A stretch of DNA of 22,470 nucleotides, taken from assembly GCA_031401675.1 (NCBI GenBank), contig JANNRR010000139.1, forward strand, positions 1 to 22,470. Reading direction: 5' to 3'. The position numbers and the translations under genes are program-made. Shown piece after piece: positions 7,136 to 16,016 of this stretch (positions are counted from its first letter, which is position 1; every line of letters begins with the position of its first letter). The stretch comes from JANNRR01 sp031401675 (GTDB lineage Bacteria > Pseudomonadota > Alphaproteobacteria > Rhodobacterales > Rhodobacteraceae). The notes under the pieces are model-generated. The model had not been told where the DNA came from. It did no database searches and saw only the letters and a program-made list of their open reading frames with translations.

Positions 7136-7365
7136 GCGAAGAGAAGGCCACAGCGCCAGATCCAGTAAAAGGGCCGGCAAGCTATTTTCCGTCGATCATC
7201 AGGACCTATGGGCAACCGATTGCCCATTGGGAAGCGGTGATCGCCAGCCAGTTGGACAAAAGTCACATGCAGATCGTAAGTTTTCTGAAGGCAGAGCATG
7301 GGCTTGGCCATGGCCATGCCAATGCGCTTGTTGCCTATGTTCTGGCCAAGAAGAAAGGTGCCTGA
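7132..7365 (+). CDS. DUF4287 domain protein inserted between fdsB and fdsA
   Basis: This small protein of 77 residues is almost entirely a DUF4287 domain. Family marks are SYFPSIIRTYGQPIAHWEAVI, then KSHMQIVSFLKAEHGLGHGHANALVAYVL, with the diagnostic GHGHANALV near the C-terminus. It has no signal peptide, membrane segment or cysteine, so it is probably cytosolic. The start ATG overlaps the fdsB stop (ATGA at 7132-7135) and its own TGA is one base before the fdsA ATG, so it is translationally coupled on both sides. Bases 7141-7320 are 55% G+C by hand count (99 of 180), lower than the fds genes on either side (for example 70% at 6961-7020), which suggests later acquisition. The family has no established biochemical function that I know of. 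Roles in assembly, cofactor handling or regulation of the enzyme are speculation; a passenger gene is also possible. The canonical operon is fdsGBACD without it. Confidence 0.9.
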   Translation: MSEEKATAPDPVKGPASYFPSIIRTYGQPIAHWEAVIASQLDKSHMQIVSFLKAEHGLGHGHANALVAYVLAKKKGA

Positions 7366-7366
7366 T

Positions 7367-10240
7367 ATGAAGGACTTCATCCTGCCCGATGCCGACTACG
7401 GCACCCCGGCGTCGAAATCGAAAGAGATGGTCACCCTGACGGTCGATGGTTTCGCCGTCACCGTACCCGCAGGCACCAGCATCATGCGTGCTTCCATGCA
7501 GGCGGGCATCAGCGTCCCCAAACTCTGCTCTACCGACTCGGTCGAGGCGTTCGGGTCGTGTCGTCTGTGTCTCGTGGAAATCGACGGCCGCAACGGCACC
7601 CCCGCCTCCTGCACCACACCCGTCGCCCCCGGCATGGTGGTGCACACCCAGACCGCCCGGCTGAAGCAGCTGCGCCGTGGGGTGATGGAGTTGTATATTT
7701 CCGACCACCCGCTGGATTGTCTGACCTGTGCCGCCAACGGCGACTGCGAACTGCAGGACATGGCCGGCGCGGTCGGCCTGCGCGACGTGCGCTATGAAGC
7801 TGTCGATACGCATTTCCACGCCCGCACCGGAGGCGAGGCCAATCCGCAATTCTTGCCAAAGGACGACAGCAACCCCTATTTCAGCTATGACCCCAGCAAA
7901 TGCATCGTCTGCAGCCGTTGCGTTCGCGCCTGCGAGGAAGTGCAGGGCACCTTTGCATTGACCATCGAGGGGCGCGGCTTTGACAGCCGGGTCTCGCCCG
8001 GCATGCACGAAAAATTCATGGACAGCGAATGTGTCAGCTGCGGTGCCTGCGTGCAGGCCTGCCCGACTGCGACCCTGACCGAAAAATCGATCATCGAGAT
8101 CGGCACCCCGTCGCATTCGGTCATCACCACCTGCGCCTATTGCGGCGTCGGCTGCAGCTTCAAGGCCGAAATGCGCGGCGACGAACTGGTGCGGATGACC
8201 CCTTACAAGAACGGCAAGGCCAACCGGGGCCATTCCTGCGTCAAGGGCCGCTTTGCCTATGGCTATGCCAGCCACAAGGACCGCATCCTGAACCCGATGA
8301 TCCGCGACAGCATCGACATGCCGTGGCGCGAAGTGTCTTGGGACGAGGCGTTTGCCTATACCGCAGAGCGGCTGCAGGCGATCCAGGCCAGATATGGCCG
8401 CGATGCCATCGGCGGCATCACCTCGTCGCGCTGCACCAACGAAGAAACCTATCTGGTGCAAAAGCTGATCCGCGCCGTGTTCCTGAACAACAACACCGAC
8501 ACCTGCGCCCGGGTCTGCCACTCACCGACCGGCTACGGCCTGCGCAACACCTTCGGCACCTCGGCCGGCACCCAGGATTTCGATTCCGTCGAACACACCG
8601 ACGTGGTGATCATCATCGGGGCCAACCCGACCGATGGCCACCCGGTCTTTGCCAGTCGCCTGAAAAAGCGCCTGCGGGCCGGGGCCAAGCTGATCGTGAT
8701 CGACCCGCGCCGGATCGATCTGGTGAAGTCGCCGCATGTCAAGGCCGCCCATCACCTGCCGCTGCAGCCGGGCACCAATGTCGTGGTGATGACCTCGCTG
8801 GCGCATGTGATCGTGACCGAGGGGCTGGCCGACGAAGACTTCATCCGCACCCGCTGCGACTGGTCCGAGTTCGAGGATTTCGCCGCCTTTGTCGCCGACG
8901 CCCGCCATTCGCCCGAAGCAACGCAGCTTCTGACCGGCGTTCCGGCGGCCGAATTGCGTGCGGCGGCCCGGCTGTTTGCCACCGGCGGCAATGGCGCAAT
9001 CTATTACGGGCTTGGCGTCACCGAACATTCTCAGGGCTCGACCACGGTGATGGCCATCGCCAATCTGGCGATGCTCACCGGCAACATCGGCCGCCCCGGC
9101 GTCGGCGTGAACCCGCTGCGCGGCCAGAACAACGTTCAGGGCGCCTGCGACATGGGCTCGTTCCCGCACGAACTGCCCGGCTACCGCCATGTCAAGGACG
9201 ATGCCACACGGGCGATCTTCGAAACCCTCTGGGGTGTCACCATCTCGTCCGAACCCGGCCTGCGCATCCCCAACATGCTCGACGCCGCAGTCGAGGGCAC
9301 CTTTCGCGGCATCTACATCCAGGGTGAGGATATCCTGCAATCCGACCCCGACACGCATCACGTTGCCGCCGGGCTGAAAGCGATGGACTGCGTGGTGGTG
9401 CAGGACCTGTTCCTGAACGAAACCGCCAACTACGCCCACGTCTTCTTGCCCGGCTCGACCTTTCTGGAAAAGGACGGCACCTTTACCAATGCCGAACGCC
9501 GGATCAACCGGGTGCGGCGCGTGATGGCGCCGAAAAACGGCCTGGCGGATTGGGAAATCACCCAGCGGCTGGCGCAGGCGATGGGGGCCGACTGGACCTA
9601 TACCCATCCAATGCAGGTCATGGCCGAAATCGCGGCCACCACCCCAAGCTTTGCCGGGGTCAGCTATGAACTGCTCGAAACCCACGGCTCGGTGCAATGG
9701 CCCTGCAACGAAAAGGCCCCGCTCGGCACCCCGATCATGCATATCGACGGCTTCGTGCGCGGCAAGGGCAAGTTCATCGTCACCGAATATGTGGCTACGG
9801 ATGAAAAGACTGGGCCGCGCTTCCCGCTGTTGCTGACCACCGGCCGCATCCTGTCGCACTACAACGTCGGCGCGCAGACAAGGCGCACCGCCAACGTCGC
9901 CTGGCATCCCGAGGATGTGCTGGAAATTCATCCTCACGATGCGGAACTGCGCGGCGTCAAGGACGGCGACTGGGTGCGGCTGGCCAGCCGGGCCGGCGAT
10001 ACCTCGCTGCGGGCGCAGATCACCGACCGGGTGGCACCGGGCGTGGTCTATACCACCTTTCACCACCCGACGACGCAGGCCAATGTCATCACCACCGACT
10101 ATTCCGACTGGGCCACCAACTGCCCGGAATACAAGGTGACGGCGGTGCAGGTCAGCCCGTCGAACGGCCCGACCGACTGGCAGCTGGAATATGACGCCCA
10201 GGCCGAACATTCGCGCCGCATCCTGCCAGCGGCGGAATAG
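7367..10240 (+). CDS. fdsA: NAD-dependent formate dehydrogenase, alpha (molybdenum catalytic) subunit
   Basis: This 957-residue cytosolic subunit oxidises formate to CO2 at a bis-MGD molybdenum centre. The N-terminal NuoG-like part has a [2Fe-2S] site (Cys54, 65, 68, 82), a His-Cys3 [4Fe-4S] site (His114, Cys118, 121, 127) and a two-[4Fe-4S] ferredoxin domain (Cys179, 182, 185, 189 and 222, 225, 228, 232). The molybdopterin domain begins with a [4Fe-4S] site (Cys256, 259, 263, 291). The active-site triad is Cys384-His385 (ARVCHSP) and Arg585 (LRGQNNVQGACDMG), the same spacing as Cys386, His387 and Arg587 known for R. capsulatus FdsA; the catalytic residue is Cys, not selenocysteine. A C-terminal cap domain binds the second pterin. 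No Tat signal is present, consistent with the soluble form. The start ATG 7367 follows AAAGGTG; an upstream in-frame extension from 7298 overlaps the DUF4287 gene and is rejected. Confidence 0.97.
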   Translation: MKDFILPDADYGTPASKSKEMVTLTVDGFAVTVPAGTSIMRASMQAGISVPKLCSTDSVEAFGSCRLCLVEIDGRNGTPASCTTPVAPGMVVHTQTARLKQLRRGVMELYISDHPLDCLTCAANGDCELQDMAGAVGLRDVRYEAVDTHFHARTGGEANPQFLPKDDSNPYFSYDPSKCIVCSRCVRACEEVQGTFALTIEGRGFDSRVSPGMHEKFMDSECVSCGACVQACPTATLTEKSIIEIGTPSHSVITTCAYCGVGCSFKAEMRGDELVRMTPYKNGKANRGHSCVKGRFAYGYASHKDRILNPMIRDSIDMPWREVSWDEAFAYTAERLQAIQARYGRDAIGGITSSRCTNEETYLVQKLIRAVFLNNNTDTCARVCHSPTGYGLRNTFGTSAGTQDFDSVEHTDVVIIIGANPTDGHPVFASRLKKRLRAGAKLIVIDPRRIDLVKSPHVKAAHHLPLQPGTNVVVMTSLAHVIVTEGLADEDFIRTRCDWSEFEDFAAFVADARHSPEATQLLTGVPAAELRAAARLFATGGNGAIYYGLGVTEHSQGSTTVMAIANLAMLTGNIGRPGVGVNPLRGQNNVQGACDMGSFPHELPGYRHVKDDATRAIFETLWGVTISSEPGLRIPNMLDAAVEGTFRGIYIQGEDILQSDPDTHHVAAGLKAMDCVVVQDLFLNETANYAHVFLPGSTFLEKDGTFTNAERRINRVRRVMAPKNGLADWEITQRLAQAMGADWTYTHPMQVMAEIAATTPSFAGVSYELLETHGSVQWPCNEKAPLGTPIMHIDGFVRGKGKFIVTEYVATDEKTGPRFPLLLTTGRILSHYNVGAQTRRTANVAWHPEDVLEIHPHDAELRGVKDGDWVRLASRAGDTSLRAQITDRVAPGVVYTTFHHPTTQANVITTDYSDWATNCPEYKVTAVQVSPSNGPTDWQLEYDAQAEHSRRILPAAE

Positions 10241-10250
10241 GCGGCAGGCC

Positions 10251-11063
10251 ATGCAGACCCACCGCCCCCATACGCGCCAGATTTGGCGGGCCGGGCGCCT
10301 GACGACCGCCGCCCGCACTCTGCCCGCCGAAGTGCCGGTGGCGCTGAGCTACAACGGCACGACGCAGGCGGTGATGATGGCCACGCCCGACGCGCTTGAA
10401 GATTTCGCGCGCGGCTTTTCCCTGACCGACGGCATTGCCGCACCGGCGGACATCACCGAGATTGCGGTGGTGCCGGTCGATGGCGGCTTTGATCTGCAGA
10501 TCTGGCTGGCGCCGGGGGCCGAAACCCGGCTTTCCACCCGGCGGCGCACCATGGCCGGGCCGGTCGGCTGCGGGCTTTGCGGCATCGATTCAATCGCCGA
10601 AGCCCTGCGTCCGGCGCAGACCGTCACCGCCAACCTGACGCTTTCCCCCGGCGATGTCTGCCGGGCCATGGCGCTGTTGCCCGCCGGACAGACGCTGCAC
10701 GATGCCACCCGCGCCGCCCATGCCGCCGCATTCTATGTGCCCGGACAGGGGATCGTCGCGCTGCGCGAGGATGTCGGCCGCCACAACGCGCTGGACAAGC
10801 TGGTTGGGGCATTGTTGGCCGCCGGCACTGACCTTGCCAGCGGCGCGGTGGTGCTGACCAGCCGCGTCTCCATCGACCTGGTGCAAAAATGCACGGCATT
10901 CGGCGCATCGGTGTTGATCGCGGCGTCTGCCCCAACCTCGGCGGCGGTCGACATGGCCGACGCCGCAGGCCTGACCCTGATCGCGCTGGCGCGGGGCGAC
11001 GGCTTCGAGGTTTTCACCCACCCGAAACGACTGATCGAGGAAAAGGCCGCCGATGTCGCATGA
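10251..11063 (+). CDS. fdsC: Formate dehydrogenase sulfurtransferase / cofactor-insertion chaperone (FdhD family)
   Basis: This 270-residue protein of the FdhD family binds bis-MGD, passes sulfur from a cysteine desulfurase to the molybdenum centre, and delivers the mature cofactor to FdsA; it is not part of the final enzyme. The family CxxC motif is at Cys107-Cys110 (GPVGCGLCGID). Other FdhD marks are EVPVALSYNG near the N-terminus, HDATRAAHAAAF, LREDVGRHNALDKLVG (the GRHNA motif) and VVLTSRVSIDLVQK. The start ATG 10251 is ten bases after the fdsA stop, with GGCAGG just upstream; a longer in-frame start at 10191 lies inside fdsA and is rejected. The 3' end overlaps fdsD by eleven bases. FdsC is known from R. 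capsulatus to be required for active enzyme. Confidence 0.94.
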   Translation: MQTHRPHTRQIWRAGRLTTAARTLPAEVPVALSYNGTTQAVMMATPDALEDFARGFSLTDGIAAPADITEIAVVPVDGGFDLQIWLAPGAETRLSTRRRTMAGPVGCGLCGIDSIAEALRPAQTVTANLTLSPGDVCRAMALLPAGQTLHDATRAAHAAAFYVPGQGIVALREDVGRHNALDKLVGALLAAGTDLASGAVVLTSRVSIDLVQKCTAFGASVLIAASAPTSAAVDMADAAGLTLIALARGDGFEVFTHPKRLIEEKAADVA

Positions 11064-11304
11064 TCCCGCGCAAGACCTGCTAAAAAACATCGCCAAGCTT
11101 GTTCACATGGCCAATCAGATCGCAATGTTCTTCGAGTCCAAACCGCATGCCGAAGGCGTGGCCGGGGTCGCCGGCCATATCAACGATTTCTGGGAGCCAA
11201 GGATGCGCCGCCACCTGTTCGAGGTGATCGACGCCGGCGGCGACGGCCTGCGCCCGCTGGTACGTGAAGCCGCCCCCGCGATCCGCCGCCCAAAGGCCGC
11301 CTGA
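11053..11304 (+). CDS. fdsD: Formate dehydrogenase delta subunit
   Basis: This is a small soluble protein of 83 residues ending the fds operon. It matches the FdsD family: KLVHMANQIAMFFESKPHAEGVAGVAGHINDFWEPRMRRHLF. The NQIAxFF and HINxFWxPRMR segments are the conserved core. Known FdsD proteins are needed for activity or stability of the complex and associate with the enzyme. The start ATG 11053 lies inside the end of fdsC and overlaps it by eleven bases. The stop is only sixteen bases from the stop of the convergent GntR gene, and no hairpin terminator is obvious between them, so some readthrough between the convergent operons is possible. Confidence 0.94.
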   Translation: MSHDPAQDLLKNIAKLVHMANQIAMFFESKPHAEGVAGVAGHINDFWEPRMRRHLFEVIDAGGDGLRPLVREAAPAIRRPKAA

Positions 11305-11320
11305 CCACGCCACGCGGCCC

Positions 11321-12055
11321 TCACTCCGGCCCGCGCTCGATGATCACCTCGATCTCGGCCTGAACCGTGTCCAGAATCGCCCCGATCGCCCGCCCCGCCG
11401 CGTCGCAATCCCCGGCAACCACGGCATCGGCCAGTGCGGGATGCAGCGGGAAAGAGGCAAGGCCGAACCGGTCATTGCCGAACGGCGATTCCGCCGACCG
11501 CTCCAGGGCCTGGTCCAGCTTTTGCAATATCTGGCCGAACATCGGGTTGCCCGAGGCATCATAGATCGCGCCATGAAACGCTGCATCGGCCTTGCGCCAC
11601 GGCCTGCCGCCCGCAACCTCGGCCATCAGCCGCGCGCACAAAATCGCAATCTCGGCCCGCTGCGCCGCCGTGGCCCATGCCGCCGCCTGGCGCACCACCG
11701 CGCCTTCCAGTGCCCGGCGCACCTCGATCAGCCGCAGCAATGCCTCGCCCTCCAGCCGGATCATCGTCGGCACCGGCCCCTGGCTGGTCTGCACCCGCGC
11801 CGCCAGATAGGTGCCGTCGCCCTGCCGACGCCGGATGATCCCCAAGCCCTCCCAGCGGTTCAGCGCCTCGCGCATCGTCGACCGCCCGACGCCCAGATGT
11901 TCGGCAAGTGCAACTTCCGGTGGCAATCTGTCGCCGATCTGCAACCCGGCACGTTCGATCATGTCAGCCAGCGCATCCAGCACCTCGACGCCCCGGCTGC
12001 GGTTGCCCAGCGGTTCCAGATAGCGCAATGCGCCGTTGCCTGCCACGTATCCCAC
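11321..12055 (-). CDS. GntR/FadR-type transcriptional regulator with FCD ligand domain
   Basis: This is a regulator of up to 244 residues. The N-terminal winged helix-turn-helix (about residues 20-86) reads VLDALADMIERAGLQIGDRLPPEVALAEHLGVGRSTMREALNRWEGLGIIRRRQGDGTYLA. An all-helical C-terminal FCD domain carries the usual acidic and histidine ligand positions (EVRRALEGAVV, KADAAFHGAIYDASGN, FPLHPALADAVVAGD). Such proteins bind carboxylate or amino-acid-like effectors and commonly repress neighbouring catabolic and transport genes. The start is uncertain: GTG 12055 gives the longest form, and another GTG nine bases on has a better G-rich leader. It is the last gene of the minus-strand importer group, 49 bases after the PLP enzyme; that gap holds a weak dyad at 12074-12092. 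Likely control target is the importer operon, where a dyad lies at 18749-18767. Confidence 0.85.
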   Translation of the reverse strand: MGYVAGNGALRYLEPLGNRSRGVEVLDALADMIERAGLQIGDRLPPEVALAEHLGVGRSTMREALNRWEGLGIIRRRQGDGTYLAARVQTSQGPVPTMIRLEGEALLRLIEVRRALEGAVVRQAAAWATAAQRAEIAILCARLMAEVAGGRPWRKADAAFHGAIYDASGNPMFGQILQKLDQALERSAESPFGNDRFGLASFPLHPALADAVVAGDCDAAGRAIGAILDTVQAEIEVIIERGPE

Positions 12056-12104
12056 CCCTGCCCGTCAGAGCCCCGGGCCAGCCGGAGGCCCGTACTGCAA
12101 TCAC

Positions 12105-13274
12105 CTATAGCGCCAGTTCCGTCTGCAACGCCCCGACCAGCCCGTCCAGTTGCGCCTGAGAGTTGTAGCCCTGCACCGACAGCCGCACGATGCAGTGCTG
12201 CCGCCAGCGGAAACAGGGAATCTCGATGCCGTACCCCGCCAGCAGCCGCCGCTGCAAGTCCGGCGGATCGCACTCCGGCACCGGCATCGCCACCATTTGC
12301 GGCGCACAAAAGCCGGGTGCGCCGAACGGTGCCAGCCCGGTCAGCGCCGCCACCCGCGCAGCGGTGTCCTGCACCAGAACCCGGCACTGTTCGGCCACCG
12401 CCGCCCAGCCATGCTGCGCCCGAAACGCAATCGCCTTTGGCACAGCCAGCCAGGCCGACGGATCGCGGGTCCCCTGCATCTCCATCCGGTCGACAAAGCC
12501 GGAATTGCCAAACGGTCCAACAGCGTCCGCATCCTCGTTCCAGCCGTGGCTGATCACCAGCGGGTTCATCAGCCCCTGCCACTCCGGCCGCACATGCAGG
12601 AACGCCGCGCCCTTCGGGGCCATCAGCCACTTGTGGCAGTTCCCGGCATAGAAATCCGCGCCCAGTTCCGTCAGGTCCAGCGCGATATGCCCCGGCGTGT
12701 GCGCTCCGTCGATCACCGACCAGATGCTGCGGGCCCGCGCCTCGGCCACCAGCCGCTCGATCGGGAACCACAGCGCCGTCGCCGAGGTGATGTGGCTCAG
12801 AAACAGCACCCGCGTCCGCTCGCTCATCCCGGCGATTACCGCTTCGCAAAACCCGCTCTCCGACATCAGGGGCAGCGGCACCGATACCACCACGATCCTG
12901 GCCCCGGTCCGTCGCGCCACATAGGCCCAGGTCTTTTCCAGCGCCGCATATTCGTGATCGGTTGTCAGGATCTCGTCGCCCGGGCCCAGCGGCAGCGACT
13001 GCGCCACGATGTTCAGCCCGTAGGTCGCGTTCATCACCCCGACCAGATCGGCCGGATCGGCCCCGATCTCGCCCGCCAAAGCCTCGCGCGCCGCCCGCAT
13101 CCAGGCGGAATAGCCGCGCACCGGGTCCAGGAACGCCACCGGCTGCCGCTCCAGCTGCAATTGCCAGGCCTGATAGGCCTCGAACACCGGGCGCGGGCAG
13201 GCCCCGAAGCTGCCGTGGTTCAAGAACACCACGTCAGGGTCCAACAGGAACAGCGGCAGCAGATTTTCGGCCAT
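12105..13274 (-). CDS. Class V PLP-dependent enzyme, isopenicillin-N epimerase-like
   Basis: This is a 389-residue cytosolic fold-type I PLP enzyme. Family features are the N-terminal VVFLNHGSFGACP (epimerase/EgtE-like group), Asp189 in SVIDGAHTPG, which pairs with the cofactor ring nitrogen, and the Schiff-base lysine Lys215 in AGNCHKWLMAPKG. The epimerase-like group includes racemases, cysteine-desulfurase-like lyases and beta-eliminating enzymes, so the reaction cannot be fixed from sequence. ATG 13274 is directly adjacent to the stop of the upstream permease gene (TGA then ATG with no gap), which places it firmly in the importer operon. A plausible role is racemisation, transamination or C-S/C-N lysis of the imported peptide-like compound; this is inference. 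True penicillin biosynthesis is not suggested, since no other pathway gene is nearby. Confidence 0.85.
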   Translation of the reverse strand: MAENLLPLFLLDPDVVFLNHGSFGACPRPVFEAYQAWQLQLERQPVAFLDPVRGYSAWMRAAREALAGEIGADPADLVGVMNATYGLNIVAQSLPLGPGDEILTTDHEYAALEKTWAYVARRTGARIVVVSVPLPLMSESGFCEAVIAGMSERTRVLFLSHITSATALWFPIERLVAEARARSIWSVIDGAHTPGHIALDLTELGADFYAGNCHKWLMAPKGAAFLHVRPEWQGLMNPLVISHGWNEDADAVGPFGNSGFVDRMEMQGTRDPSAWLAVPKAIAFRAQHGWAAVAEQCRVLVQDTAARVAALTGLAPFGAPGFCAPQMVAMPVPECDPPDLQRRLLAGYGIEIPCFRWRQHCIVRLSVQGYNSQAQLDGLVGALQTELAL

Positions 13275-14147
13275 TCAGCGCCCCTTCAGCGTCGGGTCCA
13301 GCGCATCGCGCAGCCCGTCGCCGAACAGGGTGGTGGCCAGCACGGTGATCGCCAGCGCCGCCGTCGGGAACACCGCCATATGCCAGTAGAAATACATGAA
13401 ATTCATCCCCACGTTGATCATCTGCCCCCAGCTCGGGGTCGGCGGCGGCACCCCGATGCCCAGAAAGCTCAGCGACGCCTCCAGCATCATCGCCAGCGGG
13501 ATCGCCAGCACGAACCCGACGATGATCGGTGAAATGGCGTTGGGGATCAGGTGGCGGCGGATGACGTAACCGGGGCTGGCCCCCAAAGCCTGCGCCGCCC
13601 GCACAAATTCCTTTTCCTTGAAGGCTTTCACCTGCGCCCGCACCAGCAGACAGACCTGCACCCAGCCGAACAGGGCCGCGATCAGCACGATGGTGAAGAA
13701 CCCGCCCCGGGTCAGCGCCCCCAGCAGCATCGCCGCCAACAAGGGCGGCACCACCGAAAACAGCTCGATCAGCCGCATCACCGCCCAGTCGGCCCAGCCG
13801 CCATAGTACCCGGCCAGCGCCCCCAACGGGATGCCGATCACCACCGAAAACGCCGCCGCCGCGAAGCCGATGGTCAGCGACACCCGCGCGCCATAGACGA
13901 TCCGGCTGAAGAAATCGCGGCCCAGATCATCGATGCCGAACCAGAACTCGCGGTCGGGAAAGGCCAGCGCCTGCTGCAGATAATCCTGCGCCTCGTACCC
14001 GGTCTTGGTGATCAGCGGCGCAAACACCGCCGTCAGGATCAGCACCGCCAGCACCACTCCCGCCACCACCGCCGCCTTGTTCGCTGAAAACCGCCGCCAG
14101 GCGAACCACAGCGGGCCATGTGGCCGGGCAAGTGCGGAAGCGGTCAT
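13275..14147 (-). CDS. Dipeptide/oligopeptide-type ABC importer permease (OppC/DppC-like)
   Basis: This is a 290-residue inner-membrane permease. The N-terminal cytosolic segment with FAWRRFSANKAAVVAG precedes the first membrane helix (VVLAVLILTAVFAPLI). The OppC signature FGIDDLGRDFFSRIVYGARVSL follows the periplasmic loop. The ATPase-contacting EAA loop is VRAAQALGASPGYVIRRHLIPNAISPI, and the C-terminal GIGVPPPTPSWGQMI motif is characteristic of DppC/OppC. The start ATG 14147 overlaps the stop of the OppB-like gene (ATGA at 14144-14147). The open frame continues upstream to 14873 only as shadow. It forms a heterodimer with the OppB-like protein. Confidence 0.92.
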   Translation of the reverse strand: MTASALARPHGPLWFAWRRFSANKAAVVAGVVLAVLILTAVFAPLITKTGYEAQDYLQQALAFPDREFWFGIDDLGRDFFSRIVYGARVSLTIGFAAAAFSVVIGIPLGALAGYYGGWADWAVMRLIELFSVVPPLLAAMLLGALTRGGFFTIVLIAALFGWVQVCLLVRAQVKAFKEKEFVRAAQALGASPGYVIRRHLIPNAISPIIVGFVLAIPLAMMLEASLSFLGIGVPPPTPSWGQMINVGMNFMYFYWHMAVFPTAALAITVLATTLFGDGLRDALDPTLKGR

Positions 14148-15076
14148 CCCTGCCGCCCCCCGACCCGGATGCGCGGGTTCAACAGCGCATAGGCGATATC
14201 GGAAATCAGATAGGCCAGACAGAACATCATGGTGATCATCAGGACCAGCGCCATTTCCAGCGCATAATCCCGGGTTTCGATCGACGACACGAAATAGGCC
14301 CCCAACCCCGGCACCCGGAACATCGCCTCGACAAAGATCGACCCGGTCGCGGTGCCGATGAACATCGGCAGAAACACCGTCACCATCGGCAGCGCCGCAT
14401 TGCGCAGCACATGCTGAAAGATGATCCGCCGTTCCGTCAGCCCCTTGGCCCGCAGCACGGTGACGAACGGCTTGTTCAGCACATCCAGCATCGCCGACCG
14501 CGTATAGCGGGCATAGGTCGCCATCGGGATCGTGGCATAGGCGACAATCGGCAGGATCCACGACTCCGGGCTGCCCCAGCCCTTGGCCGGAACCCAGTTC
14601 AGCCACACGGCAAAGATCAGGATCAGCATCATCGAGGTGACAAACACCGGAATCGTCAGCCCCAGCGTCGCCACGCCGGATGCCAGATAATCCACCCAGG
14701 AATTGCGCCGCAGCGCCGCCGCCATTCCCAAAAGGATGCCGACCGGTGCCCCGATCAGCACGCCCAGCCCGCCCAACAGCAGCGACGGTGGCCAGGCCCG
14801 CGCCAGCAACTGCAAAACCGTCTCGCCGGGGCTTTGGAACGGCACCCCGAAATCGAAATGCAGCACCCCCCACATATAGCGGAAATATTGCACATACAGC
14901 GGCTTATCGAGACCGAGCGAGGCATTCAGCTTGGCCTTGACCGCGTCCGATACCGGCATGTCGGCGCCATCGAACGGGCCACCGGGAACCGCATGCATCA
15001 TCAGAAAGATGATGACCGACACCACCGTGAACGTCAGCATGATCGAGGCCAGCCGCCGCAGGATGAACCCGGTCAT
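14144..15076 (-). CDS. Dipeptide/oligopeptide-type ABC importer permease (OppB/DppB-like)
   Basis: This 310-residue permease begins with MTGFILRRLASIMLTFTVVSVIIFLMMHAVPGGPFDG, the typical N-terminal helix plus PGGP motif of the OppB family. The central helices include GLTIPVFVTSMMLILIFAVWLNWVPAKGWGSPESWILP. The EAA loop reads TVLRAKGLTERRIIFQHVLRNAALPMVTV. It ends with a helix containing YLISDIAYALLNPRIRV, also typical of the family. The start ATG 15076 overlaps the stop of the upstream ATPase gene (ATGA). The frame is open further upstream to 15358 but has no family similarity there. The substrate is set by the binding protein and is unknown. Confidence 0.93.
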   Translation of the reverse strand: MTGFILRRLASIMLTFTVVSVIIFLMMHAVPGGPFDGADMPVSDAVKAKLNASLGLDKPLYVQYFRYMWGVLHFDFGVPFQSPGETVLQLLARAWPPSLLLGGLGVLIGAPVGILLGMAAALRRNSWVDYLASGVATLGLTIPVFVTSMMLILIFAVWLNWVPAKGWGSPESWILPIVAYATIPMATYARYTRSAMLDVLNKPFVTVLRAKGLTERRIIFQHVLRNAALPMVTVFLPMFIGTATGSIFVEAMFRVPGLGAYFVSSIETRDYALEMALVLMITMMFCLAYLISDIAYALLNPRIRVGGRQG

Positions 15077-16016
15077 GTCACCACCGCCTCGACCAGATGC
15101 TCGGCCGTCACCGCCACCAGTTGCGGTGCGGGCCCCGCCGCCGCCGCCACCGCCAGCGATCCCGCCGCAATCCGCGGAATCGCCGCCTCGATCTCGGCCC
15201 GCCCGGAAAAGCTGCGCCTGCGCCGCAGCCGCGGGTTCAGCACCGGTATCGCCTGCAGCAGCGACTGCGTATAGGGATGCCGCGCCGCCTCGAAAATCGC
15301 TTCGGTCGGGGCCTGTTCGACGATCCGGCCATGAAACATCACCGCCACCCGGTCGCACAGCGACCGCACTACCGACAGATCATGGCTGATGAACAGGATC
15401 GACAGCCCCATTTCCGCCTGCAGATCCAGTAGCAGGTTGATGATCTGCGCCTTGACCGACACATCCAGTGCCGAGGTCGGCTCGTCCGCCACCAGCACGC
15501 TCGGGCGCAGGATCAGGGCCCGTGCAATCGCCACCCGCTGCCGCTGCCCCCCCGACAACTCGTGCGGATAGCGGCTGCCATAGCTGCGGTGCAGCCCGAC
15601 CCGGTCCAGCCAGTCCAGCGCCTGCCCGGATTGTTCGGCCGCCGTTCCCAGCCGGTGAATGTGCAACGGCTCCGCCACGATCTGCGCCAGCGTCATCATC
15701 GGGTCCAGCGCCGAATAGCTGTCCTGAAACACCACCTGCATCCGGCGCCGCAACGGCTTCAGCGCCACCGGGTCCAGCGTGGTGATATCGGTACCCTCGA
15801 CCAGAATCTGCCCCGCCGTCGGCGCAACCAGCCGCAGCGCGATCAGCCCGGCGGTGGTCTTGCCCGACCCCGACTCGCCGACCAGCCCGACGATCTGATT
15901 GCGCGGCAGGCGCAGGTTGACATCGCGCACCGCCCAATGATCGGCAAAGCGCGGCACCAGCCCGCCCGCGATCCGGATCGGATAGCTCTTGCTGATCCCG
16001 CGCAACTCCAGCGCCG

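Noticed and set aside
8516..8518. Possible selenocysteine at the formate dehydrogenase active site
   Set aside because: The codon is TGC, so the molybdenum ligand is an ordinary cysteine, and no recoding is needed.
8522..10318. A 598-codon open frame on the minus strand opposite fdsA
   Set aside because: Shadow of fdsA: Gly/Arg/His-rich, no domain pattern, and fdsA has all its cofactor ligands in the other strand.
11305..11320. Terminator between the convergent fdsD and GntR genes
   Set aside because: Just sixteen bases with no inverted repeat seen.
12074..12092. Hairpin between the PLP enzyme and GntR genes as a terminator
   Set aside because: Only a six-base stem with no U-run; too weak to call, so it is mentioned only in the GntR entry.
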